From positions 1 to 64,000 of the forward strand of contig NZ_JAJOYT010000016.1 in assembly GCF_021290965.1 (NCBI RefSeq): a stretch of 64,000 bases of DNA, read 5' to 3'. Source of the DNA: Rheinheimera faecalis (lineage in GTDB: Bacteria; Pseudomonadota; Gammaproteobacteria; Enterobacterales; Alteromonadaceae). How positions within the stretch are numbered: position 1 is the first letter of the stretch; each line of letters starts with the position of its first letter. The notes under the pieces were generated by a model. That model made no database searches. It worked only from the letters and a program-made list of their open reading frames with translations, and had not been told where the DNA came from. Made by a program: the position numbers and the translations under genes. Below, piece by piece: positions 6,684 through 16,187 of this stretch.

Positions 6684-9592
6684 ACAGCCAGGCCATGAAA
6701 ACCGCTTTTACTTTCTTGTTCGCACTGTTAAGCACAGCAGCGCTAGCTTTACCTGGTGATTATCTGGCGCAACAACCAACCAAAGGCGACTTTGCTTTGG
6801 TTGGTAAAAGTTCTGTGGCAACCATTCTGCTGGATGAAAAGGACCACAAAGGCTTAAAACGTGCCGTACAAAGCCTGCAACAGGATATTCAAAAAGTCAG
6901 CGGCAAAAGTTTAAGCATCAGCCCCAAAGCGGATGCCAAACAACTGCTGATTATCGGCAGTCTGGGTAACAATAGGGTACTGGACCAACTGATAACCACA
7001 GGAAAGCTGGATGTAAGCGCCATTCAGGGTCGCTGGGAAGCCTATTTAATTCAGGTGATTGAACAGCCTTTGCCAGGTGTAGAGCAAGCATTGGTCATCG
7101 CTGGCAGCGATAAAAGAGGCGCTATTTTTGGGGTTTATGATCTGGCCGAAACCATAGGGGTATCGCCCTGGAGCTGGTGGGCCGATGTGCCGGTGAAAAA
7201 GCAGGAGCAGCTTTATATCAAAGCGGGCACCCGCCTGACTGATGCGCCCAAAGTAAAATACCGTGGCATCTTTTTAAATGATGAACATCCGGCTTTAACC
7301 AATTGGACCAGCGAAAAATTTGGCGGCTACAACAGCCAGTTTTATCAGCATGTGTTTGAGCTTTTACTGCGGCTGAAGTCGAATTTCCTCTGGCCTGCGA
7401 TGTGGAATAACGCCTTTGCCGATGACGATCCACAAAACGCTATTTTGGCCGATGAAATGGGCATAGTGATGAGCAACAGCCACCACGAACCTATGATGCG
7501 CGCCGACAAAGAATGGAACAGATACGGCAAAGGACCATGGGAATACTCCAGCAACCGCGACAATATTTATAAGTTCTGGCAAGAAGGCGCGAAGCGGCAT
7601 AAAAACCTGGAAAGCATTTATACCCTCGGCATGCGTGGCCAGGAAGATGAGCCGATGAGCGAAGGCGAAAACATCGGCTTGCTGGAGCAAGTCGTAGCCG
7701 ATCAACGCCAGATACTAACAGAGACCTTTAAAGACAAACCAATAAGCCAAGTGCCACAAGTCTGGGCTTTGTACAAAGAAGTACAAGGCTTTTATGAGCG
7801 CGGCATGAGAGTGCCGGACGATGTCACTTTGCTTTGGGCTGATGATAATTACGGCAATATCCGCCGCCTACCAACAGCAGAAGAACGCGGCCGGGCCGGT
7901 GGCGCTGGTGTGTATTATCACTTTGATTATGTCGGTAGCCCCCGTTCTTACCGCTGGATCAATACTGTGCCTATGGCAAAAATCTGGGAGCAGATGAATT
8001 TAGCCTGGCAATTTCAGGCTGATCGTATCTGGATAGTGAATGTTGGGGATTTAAAACCGATGGAGTTTCCTATCGACTTTTTCCTGCGTATGGCCTGGAA
8101 CCCACCGGCTTTTAAAGCCGATAACTTAGAGCAATTTGCCGTCAGTTGGGCCACACAACAATTCAGTGCAGGGCATGCGGCGACTATAGCTGAGCTAATC
8201 CAGGGCTACACCACACACAACGGCCGTCGTAAACCTGAAGCTGTGGAACCTCATACCTACAGCATTTTCCATTATCAGGAAGCAGAGCGCGTCAGTCAGG
8301 AGCTTGCTGCTTTAGTGAAAAAATCCGACGAGTTGTTCCGTCAACTACCGACTGAACAAAGGGATGCTTATATCCAGCTGGTCTCGCATCCACTGAAAGC
8401 CAGTCAGGCTGTGTATGAATTAAACCGTGCTGTGGCGATGAATAAATTGCATGGCGAACAAGGCCGGGTCACCACCACGTATTGGGCAGAGCAGGTGCGC
8501 TTCTGGTTTAAACAGGATGCAGAGCTGACCAACATTTATCACAACCTGGGCGATGGCCGCTGGAACCATATGATGTCGCAGCCTCATATTGGTTTTACCT
8601 ACTGGCGTAACCCACCGGCTAACTTAATGCCTGTGGTCTCAGTCGCAGAACCTATGCCAGTGGCCGATATGGGTGTGGCGCCTGAAGGCTCGGCTTTTTC
8701 ATGGCCTATCAGCGAATACAAAGGTCAGCCGCTGGAGCTGGACCCTTTTTACCCGCACGGCCAAAAACAGCGCGCTATTGAAGTATTTAACAAAGGCAGT
8801 TTGCCCTTTGAATTCAATGCCAAAGCATCAGCCGACTGGATTCAGTTAAGCCAAACGAAAGGCCAGATTGAGGTTGCTCAGACCATTCAGGTCAAAATCG
8901 ACTGGAGCAAAGTGAAAACAGGGCTGAATGTCGGTGAAGTGCATGTGCAAGGCACAGGCTGGGGCGGCGCAAAAATTAAAGTGTCGGCCGTTAAACCTAA
9001 AACAGAGCCGACTTCAGGCTTTGTTGAAGCGGATGGTTATATAGCGCTGGACGCCGCCAGTGCAAAGGTACAAGGCAATAATAAACACAGCTGGTGGCAA
9101 CTGATCCCGGGGCATGGTCGTGGTGTTGCCTCAATGGCAGCTATGACTGAACTGGATTATCAAATCAAAGATATCGGCAAAGCTCCTTATCTGGAATACC
9201 CGCTGTATTTCCATTCCACTGGCGAGTTCATTTTACATAGTGTGATAGCCCCTACTTTGGATCTGGTGCCTGGCCGTGGTTTGCGTTTTGCCGTCGCGCT
9301 GAACAATGACGCCCCCAAACTTGTAGACAGTCTGGCAAATAAAAACCCTGCTGTGTGGGATAACGCAGTGTTGGATGGGGTGCGGGTGATCAAAACTGCT
9401 ATCAGAGTGAAAAAGCCTGGCGAACACAAACTACGAATTTATTTGGTCGACCCGGCCTTAGTGCTGCAAAAACTGATGATTGATACAGGCGGCCTGAAAC
9501 CTAGTTACTTAGGGCCAGAGCAAAGCCAGCGTATACCCGTCGTCCTTGAAGCTGCAGCTTTGTTGACTGCGCCATTCGCCCCAGTCACATAG
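6680..9592 (+). CDS. Glycoside hydrolase family 115 xylan alpha-1,2-glucuronidase
   Basis: Secreted or periplasmic GH115 enzyme that removes (4-O-methyl)glucuronic acid side chains from xylan. Its signal peptide is MKTAFTFLFALLSTAALALP. The GH115 core runs roughly residues 30-690, with family-typical segments around LRLKSNFLWPAMWNNAF, MGIVMSNSHHEPMMR, DDVTLLWADDNYGNIRRLP and GVYYHFDYVG. A C-terminal beta-rich module follows. At 970 residues it has full family length. The frame starts at 6680, overlapping the GH43 stop; the ATG at 6695 is an alternative. The last 20 or so codons are encoded by copy 2 of the 125-bp element (9533-9657), so the native C terminus has been replaced or extended by repeat sequence. 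Confidence 0.93.
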   Translation: MNSQAMKTAFTFLFALLSTAALALPGDYLAQQPTKGDFALVGKSSVATILLDEKDHKGLKRAVQSLQQDIQKVSGKSLSISPKADAKQLLIIGSLGNNRVLDQLITTGKLDVSAIQGRWEAYLIQVIEQPLPGVEQALVIAGSDKRGAIFGVYDLAETIGVSPWSWWADVPVKKQEQLYIKAGTRLTDAPKVKYRGIFLNDEHPALTNWTSEKFGGYNSQFYQHVFELLLRLKSNFLWPAMWNNAFADDDPQNAILADEMGIVMSNSHHEPMMRADKEWNRYGKGPWEYSSNRDNIYKFWQEGAKRHKNLESIYTLGMRGQEDEPMSEGENIGLLEQVVADQRQILTETFKDKPISQVPQVWALYKEVQGFYERGMRVPDDVTLLWADDNYGNIRRLPTAEERGRAGGAGVYYHFDYVGSPRSYRWINTVPMAKIWEQMNLAWQFQADRIWIVNVGDLKPMEFPIDFFLRMAWNPPAFKADNLEQFAVSWATQQFSAGHAATIAELIQGYTTHNGRRKPEAVEPHTYSIFHYQEAERVSQELAALVKKSDELFRQLPTEQRDAYIQLVSHPLKASQAVYELNRAVAMNKLHGEQGRVTTTYWAEQVRFWFKQDAELTNIYHNLGDGRWNHMMSQPHIGFTYWRNPPANLMPVVSVAEPMPVADMGVAPEGSAFSWPISEYKGQPLELDPFYPHGQKQRAIEVFNKGSLPFEFNAKASADWIQLSQTKGQIEVAQTIQVKIDWSKVKTGLNVGEVHVQGTGWGGAKIKVSAVKPKTEPTSGFVEADGYIALDAASAKVQGNNKHSWWQLIPGHGRGVASMAAMTELDYQIKDIGKAPYLEYPLYFHSTGEFILHSVIAPTLDLVPGRGLRFAVALNNDAPKLVDSLANKNPAVWDNAVLDGVRVIKTAIRVKKPGEHKLRIYLVDPALVLQKLMIDTGGLKPSYLGPEQSQRIPVVLEAAALLTAPFAPVT

Positions 9593-9657
9593 GTTAACTA
9601 TGCTCCTGGGGTCTCACTGGCTTGTCGCCTCGCCGCAACTCCAAGTGACTTGGGTAT
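9533..9657 (+). repeat. 125-bp dispersed palindromic element, copy 2
   Basis: Exactly 125 bp, bounded by ATACCC and GGGTAT. The core CCCCAGTCACATAG / CTATGCTCCTGGGG is separated by a short loop. The outer halves are also imperfectly complementary: CTTGAAGCTGCAGC near the left end pairs with the right end read in reverse. Its left half lies inside the GH115 coding frame and its central CACATAG provides the stop codon. Its right end is 39 bp before the transaldolase start. Confidence 0.9.
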
Positions 9658-9696
9658 AAAAAATGAATAGATAAAACCTAAACGGATACAGATGAT

Positions 9697-10638
9697 ATGA
9701 ATCAGCTCGAACAACTCAGCAAACTAACCACAGTAGTGGCTGATAGCGGTGATATTGCCGCTATACAGCAGCTTCAACCTACAGAAGCGACCACTAACCC
9801 ATCGCTTATATTGCAGGCCAGTCAGCAGGCGGATTATCAGCATTTATTGCACAGCGCACTAAAAGGCAATGAGCAGGACATTGCGGCAGCTTGTGAACAA
9901 GTCACGGTGAATTTTGGCTGCGAAATTTTGCGCCATATACCGGGTCGGGTATCGACTGAAATTGACGCCCGCTTGTCTTTTGATACCGAAGCCAGTGTCA
10001 CCAAAGCTTTGAGTATTATTGGTCGTTATCGCGCAGCAGGTGTGGACTCCAACAGAGTGCTGATCAAACTGGCGGCCACCTGGCAAGGTATTCAGGCTGC
10101 AGCCCGGCTGGAGAAGTTAGGTATTCACTGCAACCTGACGCTGATTTTTAGTCTGGCTCAGGCCAAAGCCTGCGCAGATGCTGGTGTGACGCTAATTTCA
10201 CCTTTTGTTGGCCGCATTCTGGACTGGTACAAACAAAATCAGCCAGAGCAGGATTTTTCCGGCGACAAAGACCCTGGCGTGCTGTCAGTCAAAACTATTT
10301 ATAACCATTACAAAAACCATGGTATTCCGACCGTAGTGATGGGTGCGAGCTTTCGCAATGTCGATCAAATCCACCAACTGGCAGGGTGCGATCTGCTGAC
10401 CATAGCTCCTAACTTGTTACTGCAATTAAAAGACTCGATTGACCCTTTACCAGCAGCCTTGCAGCCAGTGAGCACCCAAAGCTCTGCCACGCCAAAAGCT
10501 CTGAGTCAGGCTGAATTTTTATGGCAACTGAATGAAGACGCCATGGCTACTGAAAAGCTGGCCGAAGGTATTCGCAAATTTGCAGTGGATCAGCGCAAGC
10601 TGGAACAACTGTTACAAAACCTGAACCAACAGTCTTAG
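9697..10638 (+). CDS. tal: Transaldolase
   Basis: Cytoplasmic transaldolase (EC 2.2.1.2) of the non-oxidative pentose phosphate pathway, exchanging dihydroxyacetone units between sedoheptulose 7-phosphate and glyceraldehyde 3-phosphate. The 313-residue protein matches the TalA/TalB type: TEATTNPSLILQA near the N terminus, Schiff-base Lys at about 124 in RVLIKLAATWQGIQAA, then HCNLTLIFSLAQA and ISPFVGRILDWYK. It is 9 bp upstream of transketolase and surely co-transcribed with it. Placing tal-tkt inside a xylan locus fits the need to process xylulose 5-phosphate; a separate house-keeping copy may exist elsewhere. Confidence 0.97.
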   Translation: MNQLEQLSKLTTVVADSGDIAAIQQLQPTEATTNPSLILQASQQADYQHLLHSALKGNEQDIAAACEQVTVNFGCEILRHIPGRVSTEIDARLSFDTEASVTKALSIIGRYRAAGVDSNRVLIKLAATWQGIQAAARLEKLGIHCNLTLIFSLAQAKACADAGVTLISPFVGRILDWYKQNQPEQDFSGDKDPGVLSVKTIYNHYKNHGIPTVVMGASFRNVDQIHQLAGCDLLTIAPNLLLQLKDSIDPLPAALQPVSTQSSATPKALSQAEFLWQLNEDAMATEKLAEGIRKFAVDQRKLEQLLQNLNQQS

Positions 10639-10647
10639 GATATTGCC

Positions 10648-12648
10648 ATGCATTCTAATCATCAAACTGATCATAAAACCCGCGCTAATGCCATTCGCGC
10701 TTTAGCTATGGATGCAGTACAAAAAGCCAATTCAGGCCACCCGGGCGCACCTATGGGCATGGCCGATATTGCCGAAGTACTCTGGCTGCAATTCTTAAAA
10801 CATAACCCGGCTAATCCGTCGTTCAGCAACAGAGACCGTTTTGTTTTGAGTAACGGCCATGCTTCTATGTTGTTGTATTCCTTGCTGCATTTAACAGGTT
10901 ATGACTTGTCCATTGAGGATTTAAAGTCTTTCCGTCAGCTGCATTCCAAAACTCCTGGTCACCCTGAATTGGGTTACACCCCAGGCGTCGAAACCACCAC
11001 TGGTCCTTTGGGTGCTGGTATTGCCAATGCCGTGGGGATGGCAATCGCCGAAAAAACTCTGGCGGCACAATTTAACCGGCCTGATTACCCTGTAGTGGAT
11101 CATTTTACTTATTGTTTCCTCGGTGACGGCTGCCTGATGGAAGGTTTATCCCATGAAGCCTGTTCACTGGCTGGCACTTTAGGTTTGGGTAAGCTGATCG
11201 CCTTTTGGGATGACAATGGTATTTCTATTGATGGTCATGTCGAAGGCTGGTTTACCGATGACACGCCAGCTCGTTTTCACTCTTATGGCTGGCAAGTGAT
11301 CCGGGTGGATGGCCATAACCCAGCTCAAATTGCCGATGCCATCACACAAGCTCAGGCAGAAACAGACAGACCCACGCTGATTTGCTGTAAAACTATTATA
11401 GGTTTTGGTAGCCCGAATAAATCCGGCTCTCATGACTCTCATGGCTCGCCACTAGGCGACAGCGAAATAGCTAAAACCCGTGAATTCCTGTTGTGGTCGC
11501 ATCTTCCTTTTGAAATTCCGGCCGACATTTACTCAGCCTGGGACAGCAAAACTAAAGGCGCAGCGCTTGAACAGCACTGGACAGAACTATTTGCCGCGTA
11601 CAAAAACGAGTACCCGGAACTGGCCGCTGAATACCAACGCCGTGTGATAGATCGGGTGTTACCAGCCAACTTTGAAGCTGCCACTCAAAGCTTTATCGAA
11701 AATTGCCAAAACCAACAACAGGATATTGCCAGTCGCAAAGCATCACAGCTTTGTATCGCTCACTTTGCTGCATTAGTTCCTGAAGTTTTAGGTGGCTCAG
11801 CCGATTTGGCAGGTTCTAACCTGACCTTATGGTCGGGCAGCAAAGGCCTGACCAAAGACGATAGCTCCGGCAACTATATTTATTACGGTGTACGCGAATT
11901 TGGTATGGTCGCCATAATGAACGGCATTACAGCTCATGGTGGTTTCCGCTGTTACGGTGCTACTTTCCTGATGTTTATGGAATACGCCCGCAACGCAGTG
12001 CGGATGTCGGCCTTAATGAAGCTACCCAATATTTATGTTTTTACTCATGATTCTATAGGTCAGGGCGAAGATGGCCCAACGCACCAGCCGATAGAACAGC
12101 TGACGAACTTACGGACCACGCCAAATCTGGTGACCTGGCGGCCTGCTGATTTAACTGAAACCGCAGTAGCCTGGAAAACAGCCTTAACCACCACAACGTC
12201 GCCTACAGCTTTGGTCTTCAGCCGGCAAAATCTGCGTCAGTTCCAGCGTAATTCGGAGCAAATCAGGTTAATCAGCAAAGGCGGTTATATTTTAAAAGAC
12301 TGTGGCGCAGCGCCTGACATAGTGCTGGTCGCTACAGGTTCTGAACTGCAACTAGCCTGTGATACAGCCGACAAACTGAGTGCCGCCGGTAAAAAAGTGA
12401 ATGTGGTGTCTATGCCAAGCACCACTTTATTTGACCAGCAATCCGAGTTTTACCGTGATTCGGTGCTGCCTGATCAGGCACAAATTGTTGCAATAGAAGC
12501 TGCTCACCCAGACTTCTGGTACAAATACGTCGGTAAAAAAGGCCTGATTATTGGTATCAGTAGTTTTGGTGAATCAGCGCCTGGCCCTGCCTTGCTGGAT
12601 TATTTTGGCTTTAATGCAGAGGTCATAGCAGCTAAGATTCTGGCTTAA
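10648..12648 (+). CDS. tkt: Transketolase
   Basis: Thiamine-diphosphate-dependent transketolase (EC 2.2.1.1), which moves two-carbon units from xylulose 5-phosphate to aldose acceptors. At 666 residues it is near the 663 of E. coli TktA. The N-terminal ThDP domain has [15 protein letters not shown] and the GDG-N cofactor motif ([13 protein letters not shown] ... WDDN). The middle pyrimidine-binding domain has [16 protein letters not shown] and [20 protein letters not shown]. The C-terminal domain ends normally. ATG is preceded by TTAGGA. Together with tal it consumes the xylulose 5-phosphate produced by XylB. Confidence 0.97.
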   Translation: MHSNHQTDHKTRANAIRALAMDAVQKANSGHPGAPMGMADIAEVLWLQFLKHNPANPSFSNRDRFVLSNGHASMLLYSLLHLTGYDLSIEDLKSFRQLHSKTPGHPELGYTPGVETTTGPLGAGIANAVGMAIAEKTLAAQFNRPDYPVVDHFTYCFLGDGCLMEGLSHEACSLAGTLGLGKLIAFWDDNGISIDGHVEGWFTDDTPARFHSYGWQVIRVDGHNPAQIADAITQAQAETDRPTLICCKTIIGFGSPNKSGSHDSHGSPLGDSEIAKTREFLLWSHLPFEIPADIYSAWDSKTKGAALEQHWTELFAAYKNEYPELAAEYQRRVIDRVLPANFEAATQSFIENCQNQQQDIASRKASQLCIAHFAALVPEVLGGSADLAGSNLTLWSGSKGLTKDDSSGNYIYYGVREFGMVAIMNGITAHGGFRCYGATFLMFMEYARNAVRMSALMKLPNIYVFTHDSIGQGEDGPTHQPIEQLTNLRTTPNLVTWRPADLTETAVAWKTALTTTTSPTALVFSRQNLRQFQRNSEQIRLISKGGYILKDCGAAPDIVLVATGSELQLACDTADKLSAAGKKVNVVSMPSTTLFDQQSEFYRDSVLPDQAQIVAIEAAHPDFWYKYVGKKGLIIGISSFGESAPGPALLDYFGFNAEVIAAKILA

Positions 12649-12669
12649 CCCCATAAATCTAAAAACAAA

Positions 12670-12704
12670 GACTTCAGCCTTATCAACACAGCAAGGTTGA
12701 AGTC
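12670..12704 (+). other. Hairpin between tkt and the GH9 gene
   Basis: The arms GACTTCA (12670-12676) and TGAAGTC (12698-12704), with extra pairing of CCTT to AAGG, form a stem of more than 10 bp. No T tract follows, so it is more likely an RNA processing or stabilising structure, or a leaky terminator, than a full terminator. Confidence 0.45.
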
Positions 12705-12729
12705 TGACTCCCTGAAAAAGGATTTTGTT

Positions 12730-14427
12730 ATGCGCCTGGCTTTTTCTGTGCTTTGTCTTGTCTCTGCCGCCAGCTCCTACGCGGCAGAGCCAGCAGCTTT
12801 GCTTAAAGTGAATCAAAGTGGCTACCTCAGCCAAGGCCAAAAACTGGCGGTGATCCCCGGAAAAAGCCAACAATCCTTTCAACTGGTCGCCTTGCCATCA
12901 GGCCAGATTGTGTTTAAGGGCCAAAGTTCGGAAGCACAACTTTGGGCTCCGGCAGGCGAAACCGTCAGTATTGCTGATTTCACGAAAGTACAAAGCAATG
13001 GCCGTTACCGGCTGGAAGTCGCAGGCTATACGCCAGTTGAACTGCAGATTGCAGCCCAACCTTATGCCCAATTGCATGATGCGGCTATCAAAGCCTATTA
13101 CTTTAATCGCGCCTCACAGCAACTGGACACTGCTTATGCAGGCGTCTGGGCACGCCCTGCCGGACACCCGGATAACAAGGTTAAAATACATGCCTCTGCA
13201 GCCTCGGCCAGCAGACCCACAGGCACTGTAGTTCAGTCAGCCAAAGGCTGGTACGACGCTGGTGATTACAATAAATACATAGTGAATTCCGGCATCAGTA
13301 CTTTTACCTTGTTAGATGCCTGGACAGATTTCAAAGACTTTTACCGCCAGCGGCAATGGACTATCCCAGAATCTGGCAACAGCATGCCGGACTTACTGGA
13401 TGAAGTGGTATGGAATCTGGACTGGATGAGCAGTATGCAAGATCCGGCGGACGGTGGTGTTTACCATAAACTGACAACACTGAATTTTGAAGGCGCCGTT
13501 ATGCCACACCAGGCAGTAGCACCACGTTATCTGGTGCAAAAAACCACGGCAGCAGCGTTAAACTTTGCCGCGGTAATGGCCAAAGCCAGCAGAGTCATGG
13601 CCGAATTTGGCAAAGAACAGCCAGGTAAAGCAGCTTTGTTCAGGCAACAAGCGATACAGGCTTGGCAATGGGCCAGCAAAAATCCGGCTATTTATTATCA
13701 ACAACCTGCAGATGTCAGTACGGGCGCTTATGGCGATAAAGAACTGGCGGATGAATTTGCCTGGGCTGCCGCAGAGCTTTATTTACTCACGGGTGAACAG
13801 CCTTATCTGCAGCAGTTTTTCCAGCTGGCTCAGCCAATGCAAACCGCTTCATGGGCTTCGGTCGCCGCTTTGGGTTATTTTTCTTTGGCAAAAGAAGCAA
13901 ACCGGCTGACACCAGAGCAACGCCAGTTAGTGTTCAGCGCTATTACAGCAGTGGCTGATCAGTTTGTAGCTCAACATCAGGCTTCAGCTTACAAAGTGGC
14001 TATGGTGCCGGAAGATTTTGTCTGGGGCAGTAATGCGGTGGCGATGAATAAAGCCATCTTGTTGTATAAAGCCAATCAAATTACGGAAAAAGCCAGTTAC
14101 ATGGAGGCAATGCAAGGCCTGCTGGATTATGTGCTGGGCCGCAATCCACTCGATTTGTCTTATGTCACAGGCTTTGGCGTTAAAAGCCCACAACATATCC
14201 ATCATCGCCCTTCTGAAGCTGACAGTATAAAAGCACCAGTGCCGGGTTGGTTGGCAGGGGGAGCACAACCTGGACAGCAGGATAAATGTAAGTACAACAG
14301 CAAATTACCAGCCAAATCTTATGCCGATGACTGGTGCAGCTATGCCAGCAACGAAGTCACCATCAACTGGAACGCGCCTCTGGTGTATATGCTGGCCGCT
14401 TTTTCTCAGCCTGTTGTAAAGCCTTGA
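12730..14427 (+). CDS. Secreted glycoside hydrolase family 9 enzyme (endoglucanase/glucosidase type)
   Basis: Inverting GH9 beta-glucanase, probably periplasmic or exported. The signal peptide is MRLAFSVLCLVSAASSYAAEP. Residues about 25-105 resemble the CelD N-terminal Ig-like module (LLKVNQSGYLSQGQKLAVIPG). Residues about 110-560 form the alpha6/alpha6 barrel, with the catalytic Asp region KGWYDAGDYNKYIVN, the conserved HHRPSEAD and the C-terminal catalytic Glu in YASNEVTINWNAPLVYML. Start 12730 is chosen because AAAGGA precedes it and the signal peptide begins there; an in-frame start 33 bp upstream exists. It is the last gene of the run and is followed by a terminator. GH9 enzymes act on beta-1,4-glucans, mixed-linkage glucans or cello-oligosaccharides; the exact specificity is open. 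Confidence 0.9.
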   Translation: MRLAFSVLCLVSAASSYAAEPAALLKVNQSGYLSQGQKLAVIPGKSQQSFQLVALPSGQIVFKGQSSEAQLWAPAGETVSIADFTKVQSNGRYRLEVAGYTPVELQIAAQPYAQLHDAAIKAYYFNRASQQLDTAYAGVWARPAGHPDNKVKIHASAASASRPTGTVVQSAKGWYDAGDYNKYIVNSGISTFTLLDAWTDFKDFYRQRQWTIPESGNSMPDLLDEVVWNLDWMSSMQDPADGGVYHKLTTLNFEGAVMPHQAVAPRYLVQKTTAAALNFAAVMAKASRVMAEFGKEQPGKAALFRQQAIQAWQWASKNPAIYYQQPADVSTGAYGDKELADEFAWAAAELYLLTGEQPYLQQFFQLAQPMQTASWASVAALGYFSLAKEANRLTPEQRQLVFSAITAVADQFVAQHQASAYKVAMVPEDFVWGSNAVAMNKAILLYKANQITEKASYMEAMQGLLDYVLGRNPLDLSYVTGFGVKSPQHIHHRPSEADSIKAPVPGWLAGGAQPGQQDKCKYNSKLPAKSYADDWCSYASNEVTINWNAPLVYMLAAFSQPVVKP

Positions 14428-14437
14428 TAAAACAAAG

Positions 14438-14460
14438 CAGCCTGAGTTATCAGGCTGTTT
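14438..14460 (+). terminator. Terminator after GH9 gene
   Basis: CAGCCTGA-GTTA-TCAGGCTG, an 8-bp perfect stem, is followed by TTT. It ends the xylan hydrolase/tal/tkt run and may also stop the convergent AhpD-like gene. Confidence 0.75.
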
Positions 14461-14501
14461 GATCTAAGGCTAACAGGAGTCATTGACCAACTTCCATCGC
14501 A

Positions 14502-15038
14502 TTAAGCAACAGCAGGAAAGTCGAGCACTGTATCGTTGATACGATTCACCAGATTGGTAAAGGTAATGGCCGAGATCACAAAGGAAATTTCAACCACTTG
14601 TTTTTGCGTGAAGCCGGCACTGAGAAATTCAGCCAGATCTTCGGCTGCCAAAGTACCGACAGAAAACTGGATCTTACGGACAAATGTCACTAAAGCGTCA
14701 CGTTTGGCATCACCGCTAGGAACACCCAAACGGATTTGTTTAGTTACGTCTAAAGACAGACCAGCCATTTTGCCAATCATGGTATGTGCAGCAACACAGT
14801 AGTCACAACCTGCAATCTCACTGACCACCAACTTAATGGTTTCAATCTCAGCTTTAGTTAAAGTGCCTTTGCCTATGGTTTGATCCATCGACAACAACGC
14901 CAGCAAAGCGTCTGGACTTTGGCTTCCGATTGTCGCGTATGCATTAGGTACCATGCCTACCGCTTTTTTGATGTTTGAGAAAATACCGGCCAGATCACCT
15001 GTTGCTTCTGTTACTTGTAAAGTGTGTAAACGAGTCAT
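14502..15038 (-). CDS. Carboxymuconolactone decarboxylase/AhpD-like protein
   Basis: Small cytoplasmic protein of the AhpD-like fold. Its 178 residues carry the CxxC...H active site (Cys 78, Cys 81, His 85 in GCDYCVAAHT) used by alkylhydroperoxidase-type members for thiol-dependent peroxide reduction. The frame runs 17 codons further upstream, but ATG at 15038 follows AGGAG and gives the family N terminus. It is divergent from an AraC-type regulator across a 123-bp gap with a direct-repeat operator, so it is probably that regulator's target. The true substrate is not known. Confidence 0.85.
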   Translation of the reverse strand: MTRLHTLQVTEATGDLAGIFSNIKKAVGMVPNAYATIGSQSPDALLALLSMDQTIGKGTLTKAEIETIKLVVSEIAGCDYCVAAHTMIGKMAGLSLDVTKQIRLGVPSGDAKRDALVTFVRKIQFSVGTLAAEDLAEFLSAGFTQKQVVEISFVISAITFTNLVNRINDTVLDFPAVA

Positions 15039-15122
15039 AATTGTAGCTCCTGAATGAATGTTGTTGATGGCTGGCTGATTCGCTGCCATGTGGTTATAGT
15101 AAGACAGGAAACTGACATCATT

Positions 15123-15156
15123 AATGCTCTAAAGTGTGACTAAAATGCTCAAAAGT
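15123..15156. promoter_or_regulatory. Direct-repeat operator AATGCTC(A/T)AAAGT x2
   Basis: Two copies of AATGCTCWAAAGT start at 15123 and 15144, 21 bp apart, which is two helical turns. AraC-family dimers commonly bind such direct repeats. The position between the divergent AhpD-like gene and the AraC gene suggests control of both, with autoregulation. Confidence 0.65.
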
Positions 15157-15161
15157 ACCAT

Positions 15162-16094
15162 ATGGATATAATTTCACATTTACTCTCAGTAACCCCTGTT
15201 CGTGGCAGTCTGGATATTCGTTGCCAGTTTGGCCCTGCATGGCAAATTGAACAGAGCAATGCCCCGGAACAGGTGATGCAATACCATATTGTGCTCAAAG
15301 GTCAGGCGCAGCTCGACGTGGAAGGCGTTAGCTCACACCAGTTGTTCGAAGGGGACATAGTGATGTTTCCGGCAGGGCAAGCCCATAAGTTGTATGACGG
15401 TAATCCGGCTTTGAAAGCTGAAACTATTCAGCAGGGTGCTGGAGGCATCACCATCATTACAAACGATAGCCATTATTCGGTAGAGATATTATGTGGGCGC
15501 TTCACCTTGCCACGTTTATCTTACCGTTTGATCAGCAACTATTTGCCGACGACCGTGGTTCTGCATACGGATATCACAAAAAACGAGGCGGTAACGGACG
15601 ACGCCATTCGGCTGCATAAACTTATTCAACTGATGCATGAAGAAACTGCGGATCAAAAAGCGGGCAGCAAAATCATACTGGACCATTTATCAGGCGCACT
15701 TTTTGGGCTGGTGATCCGTAATACCTATCACAAACCAGCGCAGGAACCAGGTCTGTTAAAACTTTCGCAAAACTCAAGGCTCAAACCAGCGCTGATGGCG
15801 ATACTGGACCAGCCAGAACAGCCCTTTTCTTTGCCTCAGCTGGCGTCTTTATGTTTTATGTCCAGAACCACCTTCGTCAGACAATTTCAGCAAGCTATGG
15901 GTAAAACTGCAGCCGAATTTATTCTTGAAATCCGCATGTTAAAGGCAGCAAAAAGCCTGGAAGAAACAGATTTATCTGTCGATGCCGTAGCAGAACAATC
16001 AGGTTATCAGTCTGTTGCTGCATTTCAGCGCATCTTTAAAAAGGTAACTGGCTTATCTCCCGCCTTATGGAGAAAGCAGCTGCAAAAAACCTGA
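15162..16094 (+). CDS. AraC-family regulator with N-terminal cupin domain
   Basis: Transcriptional regulator of 310 residues. Residues about 10-190 form a cupin sensor of the type found in AraC_binding/Cupin_6 proteins (VEGVSSHQLFEGDIVMFPAGQAHKLYDG). Residues about 205-308 form the two-helix-turn-helix DNA-binding domain (LASLCFMSRTTFVRQFQQAMG, then VDAVAEQSGYQSVAAFQRIFKKVTGLSPALWR). It is divergent from the AhpD-like gene and begins 6 bp after the direct-repeat operator. Relatives often sense small redox-active or aromatic compounds, but the ligand here is unknown. Confidence 0.9.
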   Translation: MDIISHLLSVTPVRGSLDIRCQFGPAWQIEQSNAPEQVMQYHIVLKGQAQLDVEGVSSHQLFEGDIVMFPAGQAHKLYDGNPALKAETIQQGAGGITIITNDSHYSVEILCGRFTLPRLSYRLISNYLPTTVVLHTDITKNEAVTDDAIRLHKLIQLMHEETADQKAGSKIILDHLSGALFGLVIRNTYHKPAQEPGLLKLSQNSRLKPALMAILDQPEQPFSLPQLASLCFMSRTTFVRQFQQAMGKTAAEFILEIRMLKAAKSLEETDLSVDAVAEQSGYQSVAAFQRIFKKVTGLSPALWRKQLQKT

Positions 16095-16187
16095 AGTGAC
16101 ACAGGTAAAGATTCTGAGCTCAAATCCGTGGTCTTACCCAGAGGTACTACAGCTGGAAGTAGCTGCGGTACCTCCGGTATCGGTTTT

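Noticed and set aside
13607-13909. 100-codon plus-strand open frame inside the GH9 gene
   Set aside because: It lies wholly inside a well-supported gene in another frame and has no domain signal.
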